DNA of 46,479 bases from Limnoraphis robusta CS-951. GTDB taxonomy: Bacteria; Cyanobacteriota; Cyanobacteriia; Cyanobacteriales; Microcoleaceae. The translations under genes and the position numbers were made by a program. The notes under the pieces were generated by a model. It searched no databases, was not told the DNA's origin, and was given only the letters and a program-made list of their open reading frames with translations. How positions within the stretch are numbered: the first letter of the stretch is position 1; the number at the start of each line of letters is the position of its first letter. The stretch lies in NCBI RefSeq assembly GCF_000972705.2, contig NZ_LATL02000307.1:1-46479 (forward strand), written 5' to 3'. Of this stretch, positions 7,993 to 15,530 are shown one piece after another.

Positions 7993-9240
7993 ATGTCTAT
8001 CTTTTTGCAAATTTTTGAATCTATAGGCGCTCTCACCAGCAAACTAAAGCCACTCACCCAAGTGCGATTTTGGGGGCCTGTCGGCATTACCGCAGTGGTT
8101 GTTGGTTTTATCTGGCAAGTTTCAGAACATCCTGAATGGTTTGAGTTAGATGATCTCAAGCAAGCCATTTCCAATTCCGCTAATTTCGATGATCGACTTT
8201 CTGAAGAAGAAAAAGCGATCGCCGCCGATATTGACAGTTCCGCCGTTCTGATTAAACAATTAGAAGGCCCACAACTGTTACCCTATCCGATTGATACTCC
8301 GATTACCGCAGGTGACGGGGCTATTGATCAGCTTCGTAAATCTCGTTTGAATACATCTGCGACGCCAACAACTTCCTCTAATCCCCTGTTGCAACCCGAA
8401 TCATCCCCTAACACTTTACCTGATTTTCCGATTGCACCAACCTCTTCTGACCTGAATAATCCCCTGAATTTCAATCCCACTTCACAAACTCCATCTTCTA
8501 CGACAGCATATCCTCAAGGCAGTCCTAACGTAACGCCTCCCGTGATCTTCGAGGCTAATTATCCCAGTGCTGCTGGGGCTGAGGGAGAGACATCGGCCCA
8601 GAGTCCTCTACAAGCGGCGATGGATGAATACACTCAAGAACAAGTTCAACCTGAAAGTTCTAATTCATCTTCCACTACCACTGATCCCACGACTCCGATT
8701 TTGAACTCAAACTCGTCTCAAATCAACATTACCAACAGTCCGGGTTTACCCGCAACTCCGACAAGTATTGTCACTCAGCCGTCGGTTTCCGTTCCCCAAG
8801 CCACTTGGATTGTTCCCCGTACCCCCACAACTCCAACAAGCCCAACAATTCCTACACCGACAATTAACCCCTATCAAACTAATATTTCTATCACTCAACC
8901 TGTTATTCCCTCTCAACCGATTATTCCCCCCACGCCAACACGAACAGGTGCCGCAGTAACGCCTGATATCCGCAGCATTTATAATTCCTATGGAGTTCCT
9001 AACGCTAACGGTTCTTTTGGGACTCCGTTTCCGAATAATGCTTCTTCTACTCCCACGACAGGATCTTTAAACAACAGTTTAGTCAATCCCCAAAATTATC
9101 AAGTTAATCAAAATACTCTCCTTCAAAATACTCAAGCTGATCAATTTAATCAAATGAATCAGCGTCCTTTTTCAGCCCCTCGTCCCGTTCCCGGACGCCG
9201 AATTGGAGGCGGTGAAATTAACACCTTTGCCAATCCCTAA
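7993..9240 (+). CDS. Hypothetical membrane-anchored Pro/Ser/Thr/Asn-rich protein
   Basis: I do not recognise the family. The 415-residue protein has a short cytoplasmic N-terminus, one membrane segment at about residues 28-44 (VGITAVVVGFIWQ) and an acidic stretch. About 280 low-complexity residues rich in Pro, Thr, Ser, Asn and Gln follow. It ends in a basic patch RPVPGRRIGGGE. The long disordered part suggests an extracytoplasmic spacer or cell-wall-spanning region. The stop overlaps by 4 bp the stop of the convergent membrane protein gene, so the two transcripts run into each other. Confidence 0.7.
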   Translation: MSIFLQIFESIGALTSKLKPLTQVRFWGPVGITAVVVGFIWQVSEHPEWFELDDLKQAISNSANFDDRLSEEEKAIAADIDSSAVLIKQLEGPQLLPYPIDTPITAGDGAIDQLRKSRLNTSATPTTSSNPLLQPESSPNTLPDFPIAPTSSDLNNPLNFNPTSQTPSSTTAYPQGSPNVTPPVIFEANYPSAAGAEGETSAQSPLQAAMDEYTQEQVQPESSNSSSTTTDPTTPILNSNSSQINITNSPGLPATPTSIVTQPSVSVPQATWIVPRTPTTPTSPTIPTPTINPYQTNISITQPVIPSQPIIPPTPTRTGAAVTPDIRSIYNSYGVPNANGSFGTPFPNNASSTPTTGSLNNSLVNPQNYQVNQNTLLQNTQADQFNQMNQRPFSAPRPVPGRRIGGGEINTFANP

Positions 9241-11033
9241 GCTTTGTTTTGACCTTGTTGTAAAATACATTGAGCATCGAGTAATTGTCGATGTTCGCTT
9301 TTGACGACTGCACAACCTTCAACTAATGTTGACAGGACAAACACTTGTCCTTGTTCAATCTTTTCTACAATTGGCTTTACTAACTCCACTTGTCGAATTA
9401 AAACCCGAGTTGAAATATAATCCGCTTTGAATGTACTTTCTCCATCTATCAACCAAAAATCAACTCCATATTTACGGATAAAGTCTTGAACTTCACGCAA
9501 ATCTGAACTATATTGAGCATTCACTAAGTCGAGTAAACGTTGCTGAAATTGAGTGTAATATCGGCTATGATAAGGGTAGTCATATTCAAGTGCAATTAAA
9601 GTTGAACGTTGCGCTAAAGTGGGGATAAAATCGGCTTCTTCTGATAGGGTAGCGACTAACGTTTCTTTCGGTTGTTTCTGGAGAAATTCATAGATTAGCG
9701 GTTCTTTACCTGTGCGATACAGTTGGTTAGGTAGTGTGACTCCGGGTAAAAAAGGAATAGTTACCAGCAAAATTCCTAAACAAAGTGTTAATCCCGATAG
9801 CATCAACTGATAGCGCGTAAAACCGTTTTCCATCAGTTGAATTAAGGTTCTCAGTTGCGTCTCTAATATTAACGTTACGGCTAAACCTGCGGCTAAGATT
9901 AACACAATTTTGAAGCTGTGATAAGTGTAGCGAGTTGGAAAATAAAGTTGGAATAAAACAGCATGGGCTAAAAAATATAACGCTAAAGACGCTAAAAGCA
10001 CTTGTCCTAAAATTTTAACTTCTGAAGAAATTTGTTGAGTCAACGGAAAGCGTTGAGTTTGTTTGAGTAAAAACGGTAATGCGAAGCCAAACAAAGCTAA
10101 TGGGGTGACAAGACCAATAAACAGTAAACCCGTCTGAGGCGCGACTAACCAGTAAATAAACGGATTTTCGTGAAAGAAAAAAGCCCGTCCAAACAGCCCG
10201 TCTAAAGGGTAAAATTCGGGTCTTAATTTTGCTTGAGAAACTGTTATCATCTCTCCAAATTCAGTCGTGTTGAGTTTGTAGGGAAGCAAAACAAAAACTG
10301 CGATAAATCCTCCTGTTAACCAAGCCAAACGGTTAAATATTAGGGGAGAAAGTAGTATTTTATTATTTCGCTTTTCAAACAATCGTAACGTCAGAATAGC
10401 TAAAAAAAGTAACGTGATTTGTGGGTAAAATAACCCGGATAAAGCAATCGTAATTAGGAGAGGAAATAAGGATTTCCCCAATAAATAATATAAAAACGCA
10501 AAAAAGATAGGATAGACAAACGCTCTGGGTGTCGCAGAAACGAGATCATCTTCTATCCATAATCCTTGATTTAAAATTAATGTTGTGATTAAACCAACAG
10601 CCGGAATCGGGAGGAATTGTAAACTGACTCCAAAACAATAAACTGTCGTAATTAAGGCTAAAATTAACGGTAAAACTTTACTCGCAATTAGAGGATTAAT
10701 TCCTAAAAAGGCTAGACTTTTATAAAAGATTGTGTAACCCCAAGGCGCAAGAGATTGTAAATAATCCGCAATTAAATCTTCAGGAAAAAGATCAGGAGTG
10801 ATAAATCTTTGCATCCAAAAAACGTGTTGTCTGGCATCATCCTGAATCACATATTCACCGCTAAAAGCCTGTTGCATCGATAACAACCCATAGAAAACGG
10901 CAATTCCCAGACTTAGGATGAAGCAGAATCTCACATGAGGATGAGAAAGAGAAGTTATGCGGGTAGTTAAAGATTGATGTAAAGCCGTAATACATTGACG
11001 AAAAAAAGGATTGAAACGTTTTATTTTTAACAT
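9237..11033 (-). CDS. Polytopic membrane protein, possible GT-C type glycosyltransferase
   Basis: The 598-residue protein has ten or more hydrophobic segments up to about residue 430, then a soluble C-terminal domain of about 150 residues. The first long loop carries QDDARQHVFW, an acidic motif in the position used by GT-C (PMT-like) glycosyltransferases for lipid-linked sugar donors. This is an inference from topology only. The ATG at 11033 (MLKIKRF) is preferred. A GTG at 11048 lies in frame but is only one base from AGGAG. It lies downstream of lptF/G on the same strand with a 49-bp gap, so a role in envelope glycan or lipopolysaccharide synthesis is plausible. Confidence 0.65.
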   Translation of the reverse strand: MLKIKRFNPFFRQCITALHQSLTTRITSLSHPHVRFCFILSLGIAVFYGLLSMQQAFSGEYVIQDDARQHVFWMQRFITPDLFPEDLIADYLQSLAPWGYTIFYKSLAFLGINPLIASKVLPLILALITTVYCFGVSLQFLPIPAVGLITTLILNQGLWIEDDLVSATPRAFVYPIFFAFLYYLLGKSLFPLLITIALSGLFYPQITLLFLAILTLRLFEKRNNKILLSPLIFNRLAWLTGGFIAVFVLLPYKLNTTEFGEMITVSQAKLRPEFYPLDGLFGRAFFFHENPFIYWLVAPQTGLLFIGLVTPLALFGFALPFLLKQTQRFPLTQQISSEVKILGQVLLASLALYFLAHAVLFQLYFPTRYTYHSFKIVLILAAGLAVTLILETQLRTLIQLMENGFTRYQLMLSGLTLCLGILLVTIPFLPGVTLPNQLYRTGKEPLIYEFLQKQPKETLVATLSEEADFIPTLAQRSTLIALEYDYPYHSRYYTQFQQRLLDLVNAQYSSDLREVQDFIRKYGVDFWLIDGESTFKADYISTRVLIRQVELVKPIVEKIEQGQVFVLSTLVEGCAVVKSEHRQLLDAQCILQQGQNKA

Positions 11034-11082
11034 ACCTAACCGACACACACTCCTGATTTTTTTGAGCGATTGGTAAATCTTG

Positions 11083-12261
11083 TTAACGAGATGTTTTATA
11101 CAAGAAGAATCCAGATATTCCTAAACCAATAGCGATGGGTAGCCAACCCGCAAGAAAAGGGCTGATAATCGCTTTCTGCCCCATAGCACCCGAGATAAAT
11201 GCTAGGAGATAATAAGAGAAAATAATGATAATACTGATGCCGAAACTGGTGGTTCTGTTTGTTCGTTGAGGGCGAGAACCGAGTGCCGCACCCAACAATC
11301 CAAATACCACACAAACAAAAGGAAGGGAATATTTTTGCTGAATTCTAACTTTAGTTTTCTGAACAATCTTTTCATTGCCACTATTTTTCATCAGTTCTAA
11401 ATATTCATGAGCTTGAACAATATTCATCTCATCGTAGCGTCGTTTACGACTCGCTAAGTCCAAGGGAACACGAGGCAATTTTAACTCTTTGTGATCAAAA
11501 CGTACAATATTACGATAAGAGCCTTGAGGATCAATCACATAAACCGTACCATCAAAAAAGTCCCAACTCTGTTGTTTGCCATTCCAAACGGCTGATTTAG
11601 AGGAGATAATTTGAGTGATACCTTGTTGAGATTTATCCAAAATCGTCACTTCATTCATGTATTTTCCATCAAATTCTTGAGCATAGAACAAACGCACAAG
11701 AATCGTTATTTCTTCATCCGAGTCTTCGATAGGAATACGACGATACTCAGGATAGAAAATATTATCTTCTTGAACCGGAAGCCGATCTTGATGCAAGGCT
11801 TGTTCGAGAGTAATTGAAGCCCGATAGTTCGTCGCCGGAACAATTAACTCATTAAACACAAACATAGAGGCGGTAATAAACAAGCTAAAAATTAGCGTCG
11901 GGATCACCAACCGATAAATGCTAATTCCACAACTTCGTAAAGCAGTAACTTCACTATCGCTTGACATTCGCCCATAAACAATTAACGTCGTCAGCACCAT
12001 TGACATGGGAAAGGACAAGACGAGAAACTCAGGCATTTTTAACAAAAAGATTTGGATGGCAATTCCCACATCCAAGCCCGATTCAGCGACTTGACGAACT
12101 AAGTCAAAAACCGTATCAATAGAAAGGGCTACTGAAGTAAATAATCCCACGCCGAATAAAAAAGGCGCGATCAGTTCAGTGATGATATAGCGATCTAAAA
12201 TCGATAGATAAACACTGGGAAATTTGAAAGAACTAATAGACTTGGAAATTGATGTTTTCAT
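11083..12261 (-). CDS. LptF/LptG family LPS-export permease (YjgP/YjgQ)
   Basis: LptF and LptG are the inner-membrane half of the LPS extractor and work with the LptB ATPase. The 392-residue protein has the family layout: three N-terminal membrane segments (from about residue 25, with LDRYIITELIAPFLFG), a periplasmic jellyroll of about 160 residues, and three C-terminal segments. SDSEVTALRSCGIS, the cytoplasmic coupling region for LptB, is clear. Cyanobacteria often have a single protein of this family, so F or G is not assigned. lptB and an lptA-like gene lie upstream on the same strand, but a tnpB element of about 1.27 kb now separates this gene from lptB. Confidence 0.88.
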   Translation of the reverse strand: MKTSISKSISSFKFPSVYLSILDRYIITELIAPFLFGVGLFTSVALSIDTVFDLVRQVAESGLDVGIAIQIFLLKMPEFLVLSFPMSMVLTTLIVYGRMSSDSEVTALRSCGISIYRLVIPTLIFSLFITASMFVFNELIVPATNYRASITLEQALHQDRLPVQEDNIFYPEYRRIPIEDSDEEITILVRLFYAQEFDGKYMNEVTILDKSQQGITQIISSKSAVWNGKQQSWDFFDGTVYVIDPQGSYRNIVRFDHKELKLPRVPLDLASRKRRYDEMNIVQAHEYLELMKNSGNEKIVQKTKVRIQQKYSLPFVCVVFGLLGAALGSRPQRTNRTTSFGISIIIIFSYYLLAFISGAMGQKAIISPFLAGWLPIAIGLGISGFFLYKTSR

Positions 12262-12284
12262 CTAAATTTCGGCCTGAGACCCAC

Positions 12285-12307
12285 GCCATAAGTGTTTGCA
12301 CGTTGGC
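12285..12307 (+). repeat. left-end hairpin of the second tnpB element
   Basis: GCCATAAGTG - TTTG loop - CACGTTGGC: GCCA pairs with TGGC and GTG with CAC, with two mismatches between. The right-end copy at 13503-13525 is nearly identical and in the same orientation. Confidence 0.7.
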
Positions 12308-12366
12308 GTTGGGAGGAATGCCGCTCCATGTTGTGTACATTTCCCCAGATGAGTTACCATAGGGGG

Positions 12367-13509
12367 ATGAATCAAGCAATCACGGTAAAATGCAAGCTGA
12401 TAGTCCCACCAAAGTTGACCGAACGGGTCAACGAGACTTTGGCGGGTTTTTCCGACGCTTGTAACCGCATATTGCAAACAGCTAAAGAAAACAACTGTTG
12501 GAACACCACCAAACTGCATCACCTGACTTACAAGCGGGTTAGAGAGGCAACGGGACTGAAAGCCAATCACGTCTGTCAGGCAATTCGCCGCGTGGTGAAC
12601 CAGCGCAAAGCCACTAAACAAATTCACAAGTTTCGACCCACTAGCATCAGTCTTGATGCTCGGACGTTCAAATATATTGAATCCGAGCAAAAAGTAGGCG
12701 TAACACTGAAGTCGGGACGTGTGAATTTTGACTTGAAAATTGGCGGCTATCAAATCGCCCTGCTTCGGGGTCAATCTCCCACCAGTACCACACTTTCTCA
12801 AAGCAGAAATGGCAACTATTATATCAATGTTGTCGTTCAAGTTCCGACTCAACCCAAAAGGAAAACCCCGAAAGTTTTGGGAGTTGATTTGGGACTGAGA
12901 GATATTGCAACCACATCTACGGGAAAGTCTTGGGATGGAACGCAGTTGAGGCAAGTCCGAAACAGATTTGTCAAGGTTCGCGCTTCGATTCAATCCAAAC
13001 GCACTAAGTCTGCCAAACGGCTCCTCAGAAGGCTCTCCGGGAAAGAATCGAGATTTCAAAAATGGGTTAATCACAACATCAGCAAGCAACTCATTGAAGT
13101 TGCTCAAAAACTGAATTCGGCAATTGCTTTTGAAGATTTGTCGGGCATTCGGCTGAGAACGAAAGTTAGAAGGAAAACCCGAACAGAAATCAATAGGTGG
13201 GCTTTCTATCAGTTGAGATTGTTCACCGAATACAAAGCCCGTATTGCCGGAATCGAAGTAATTTGGGTTGACCCTCGATACACCAGCCAAACTTGTTCGA
13301 GATGCCACCACATCCACCCCGAACCGGGAAAGTCTTACCGTCAGGGAAAAGTGTTTAAGTGTGGTTTTTGCGGTTTTGAACATGACGCTGATCTTAATGG
13401 AGCATTGAATATTGCTCAACTTGGGGCAGTTGTAAACCTGCCTGAAATCTCGACCTATTTCTGTCAGTTAGAGGATGGGAATGGGTTAGGGATAGAGCCT
13501 TTGCCATAA
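12367..13509 (+). CDS. tnpB: TnpB, RNA-guided nuclease of an IS605-type element
   Basis: The 380-residue protein starts at the ATG at 12367 (MNQAITVKCKL) after a GGGGG run. The frame opens 25 codons earlier at a GTG, but that part overlaps the left-end hairpin. RuvC residues are present: Asp in VLGVDLGLRDIA, Glu in IAFEDLSGIR and Asp in HDADLNGALN. The zinc ribbon is CSRCHH and CGFCGF with a longer connector than in the 1215 protein. It belongs to a different tnpB subgroup from the first element. All catalytic residues are intact. It is antisense to the lpt operon, so its transcription could interfere with lptB or lptF/G. Confidence 0.88.
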   Translation: MNQAITVKCKLIVPPKLTERVNETLAGFSDACNRILQTAKENNCWNTTKLHHLTYKRVREATGLKANHVCQAIRRVVNQRKATKQIHKFRPTSISLDARTFKYIESEQKVGVTLKSGRVNFDLKIGGYQIALLRGQSPTSTTLSQSRNGNYYINVVVQVPTQPKRKTPKVLGVDLGLRDIATTSTGKSWDGTQLRQVRNRFVKVRASIQSKRTKSAKRLLRRLSGKESRFQKWVNHNISKQLIEVAQKLNSAIAFEDLSGIRLRTKVRRKTRTEINRWAFYQLRLFTEYKARIAGIEVIWVDPRYTSQTCSRCHHIHPEPGKSYRQGKVFKCGFCGFEHDADLNGALNIAQLGAVVNLPEISTYFCQLEDGNGLGIEPLP

Positions 13510-13525
13510 GTGCTTTCACGTTGGT
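13503..13525 (+). repeat. right-end hairpin of the second tnpB element
   Basis: GCCATAAGTG - CTTT loop - CACGTTGGT repeats the left-end hairpin with small changes. It overlaps the last codons of tnpB and would be part of the guide-RNA scaffold. Confidence 0.68.
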
Positions 13526-13535
13526 CCTGGGTAGT

Positions 13536-14264
13536 TTACAATTGAAAGCTATCACCAAGGTAATATTGTCGTACTAGAGGATTATTGTAGAGTTCTTCGG
13601 TCGAACCCGAGGCAAAAATTTGTCCATCTCGCATAATATAGGCTCGATCTGTGATTTTGAGCGTTTCGCGAACATTGTGATCGGTGATCAAAATCCCCAT
13701 TTGGCGATCGCGTAGTCGGGCGACAATTTGCTGAATTTCAGAAACTGCTATCGGATCAACTCCAGCAAAAGGTTCATCCAGCAGTAGAAAGTTCGGCAGT
13801 CTCACCCCCGAAGCCAAGGCCCGAGCCAATTCTGTGCGTCGTCGTTCCCCTCCTGAGACTTGATTTCCCATCGTATGAGCAATCTTGTCTAAGCGAAACT
13901 CCCGTAAGAGAGTATTCAGTCTAGAATGCCACAAATGACGAGGAACTTGGGTTTGTTGCAAAATTAATAGAATATTGTCTTGGACAGTTAAATGACGAAA
14001 AATGCTCGCTTCTTGTGTCAGATAACCAATCCCCAGTCGCGCTCGTTTGTGAAGGGGTAAAGCCGTAATGTCTTGTTCGTTGAGATAGACACTACCTTGA
14101 TCGGGCTTTTCTAGTCCGGTAGCGATATAGAATGTAGTTGTCTTCCCCGCCCCATTCGGGCCAAGTAAGCCGACAATTTCCCCTTGAGAAACCGACAAGT
14201 TGACTCGACTGACCACTGTGCGTTTTCCGTAGGACTTGTGAATATTCTCCAGTACAATCTTCAT
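13536..14264 (-). CDS. lptB: LPS export ABC transporter ATP-binding protein LptB
   Basis: LptB powers extraction of LPS from the inner membrane through LptF/G. The 242-residue length is typical. Motifs: Walker A GPNGAGKTTTFY, Q-loop YLTQEASIF, signature VSGGERRRTELARALA, Walker B FLLLDEPFAGVDPIAV and H-loop ITDHNVRETL. QVSGGERRR and the DHNV H-loop are LptB-type. The ATG at 14264 (MKIVLENIH) is chosen because it begins the conserved fold and has AAAGG upstream; the frame reaches 30 codons further without support. The stop lies within bases of the IS right end. Confidence 0.92.
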   Translation of the reverse strand: MKIVLENIHKSYGKRTVVSRVNLSVSQGEIVGLLGPNGAGKTTTFYIATGLEKPDQGSVYLNEQDITALPLHKRARLGIGYLTQEASIFRHLTVQDNILLILQQTQVPRHLWHSRLNTLLREFRLDKIAHTMGNQVSGGERRRTELARALASGVRLPNFLLLDEPFAGVDPIAVSEIQQIVARLRDRQMGILITDHNVRETLKITDRAYIMRDGQIFASGSTEELYNNPLVRQYYLGDSFQL

Positions 14265-14491
14265 AACTGACGAACCTTTCAACCGCCGATGTCGGTTAAT
14301 TGAGACAAACAGAGGCGTAAGCCCAGTAGAAGATCTAGACTTGAAAAGTCGCACTCCGGATCAACTCTGGGATCAATTCGCCCCTCACCAAATATCTACT
14401 GCCTGACTCAAGACAATTTCGGCAGTTTTCTGCTCTCACCTGAGAAGCAACCCGCCACTCAAACCTCCGAGTTTGATGACTCAATTTGTAC
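14265..14491. other. gap between lptA-like and lptB genes
   Basis: A spacer of 227 bp on the lpt strand. A longer open frame crosses it but shows no family features. No hairpin or promoter was recognised. Confidence 0.3.
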
Positions 14492-15028
14492 TTAGGGAGC
14501 AGCCGGAGCGCTAAATGGATTTTTAAAGGCGGGTTTGGGGTTGAACGGTTCAACCGCAGCATTTTTTGTCTCTGTTCCGTCGTCAGGAACAATATAAATT
14601 GATTCGACCTGTTGACCTCCAGCCGGAAGTGCAATAAACCGACCTTCATCAATCAGGTAGGTTACGGTTTCTCCTCGAATACTACTCCCTTCTTGCAAAA
14701 TGAAAACATTTCCACTCAATATAATTCGTCGTTCTCGACTGAAATATTGGGCTTGAGCGGCGGTTGCTTGCAGATTACGAGCGGGATAGTTAATTTGAAC
14801 ATTACCCCGTGCTGTGACTATTCCTGTGTTCGCATCAGCTTCTTGAACATCAGAGCGAACAGTCATCGCCGTCGAGGGGTCTTGTTTAGCCGCCGGAGCA
14901 GGTTGAGCTTTACTGATGGCTGGATTGAAAAAATTTTCAGTCAGAATCGCACCGCTCAAAGCACCAGGCAGTAACAGCGCAACGGCTAAACGTAGTATTT
15001 TTAAGTTGAGTAATTTAGCAAGAGGCAT
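14492..15028 (-). CDS. LptA/OstA-like periplasmic LPS-transport protein
   Basis: The 178-residue protein, from ATG 15028 (MPLAKLLNL), has a signal peptide (hydrophobic to about residue 30, Ala-rich cleavage region near SKAQPAPA). One OstA-like beta unit follows, with MTVRSDVQEADANTGIVTAR, GNVQINY and RERRIILSGNVFI. In the family these repeats form the LptA bridge carrying LPS across the periplasm. The C-terminal 40 residues are Pro/Ala rich. A longer frame to 15076 lacks signal-peptide form. It is first of the minus-strand group lptA-like, lptB, lptF/G. The name lptA is likely but not certain. Confidence 0.82.
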   Translation of the reverse strand: MPLAKLLNLKILRLAVALLLPGALSGAILTENFFNPAISKAQPAPAAKQDPSTAMTVRSDVQEADANTGIVTARGNVQINYPARNLQATAAQAQYFSRERRIILSGNVFILQEGSSIRGETVTYLIDEGRFIALPAGGQQVESIYIVPDDGTETKNAAVEPFNPKPAFKNPFSAPAAP

Positions 15029-15530
15029 TATTAATAATGTATTGGCAGAACACAAAGGACACGACAACAGACCCATTTAAGGTTCTGACGGTGTGGAATT
15101 TATAGACAGACCTGTGTTGCCTATTGTACTCGATACAACACCGTCATCGTGCGATCCGGCAGGAGACAGTTTACAGTCACCAGTCACCAGCGCTTGCCGG
15201 AGCGTAGCGCTATAACTGTGTACGGCTAACTTTTTTCCTATGCAGATTTGAAAAATATTATTCTAAGTGTAGATCTAGTAGGTATAATGTTCTAGGAAGT
15301 TATCATTAAGTTAACTAAAGTTCGGTTTAACACCAAAGTCTCAACATACAAGGCCTATTCTTGTCGAGTGGGGCTTGGTTTTACAGTATCTTCAAACTTA
15401 TCGGATCAACTAAAGTCGTGATTAAGGCTGGAGATCGGGTTTTCTGTACTGTTTTGAACAGAGGTTTTAATTGGGTGCTTAGAGTTTGTTTTTCAAGTGA
15501 GAGGGTTGTTTCATTAGACAACAGGACAGC
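15029..15530. promoter_or_regulatory. 500-bp intergenic region with divergent promoters
   Basis: Between the lptA-like gene and the pentapeptide-repeat gene. It has a dispersed CAGTTTACAGTCACCAG repeat (about 15167-15190), also seen near 1-50 and 40.7 kb. A TATAAT box at 15283-15288 would give the plus-strand gene a leader of about 240 nt, and no convincing -35 hexamer is seen. No small gene was found. Confidence 0.4.

Larger units (their letters stand above)
12262..13535 (+). mobile_element. IS200/IS605-family element with orphan tnpB inside the lpt operon
   Basis: The element fills the space between the lptF/G start (12261) and the lptB stop (13536). Both ends carry the same imperfect 23-nt hairpin in direct orientation: GCCATAAGTG...CACGTTGG at 12285-12307 and 13503-13525, differing at a few bases. 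Matching subterminal hairpins are typical of this family, which lacks terminal inverted repeats. tnpB runs against the lpt genes. No tnpA is present. Exact ends are not fixed. Confidence 0.75.

Noticed and set aside
12262..13419. A 385-codon open frame on the minus strand
   Set aside because: It is antisense to the second tnpB, has no recognisable domain or start signal, and its composition is that of a shadow frame.
14335..14652. A 105-codon minus-strand frame between the lptA-like and lptB genes
   Set aside because: It overlaps the lptA-like gene in another frame and shows no family features.
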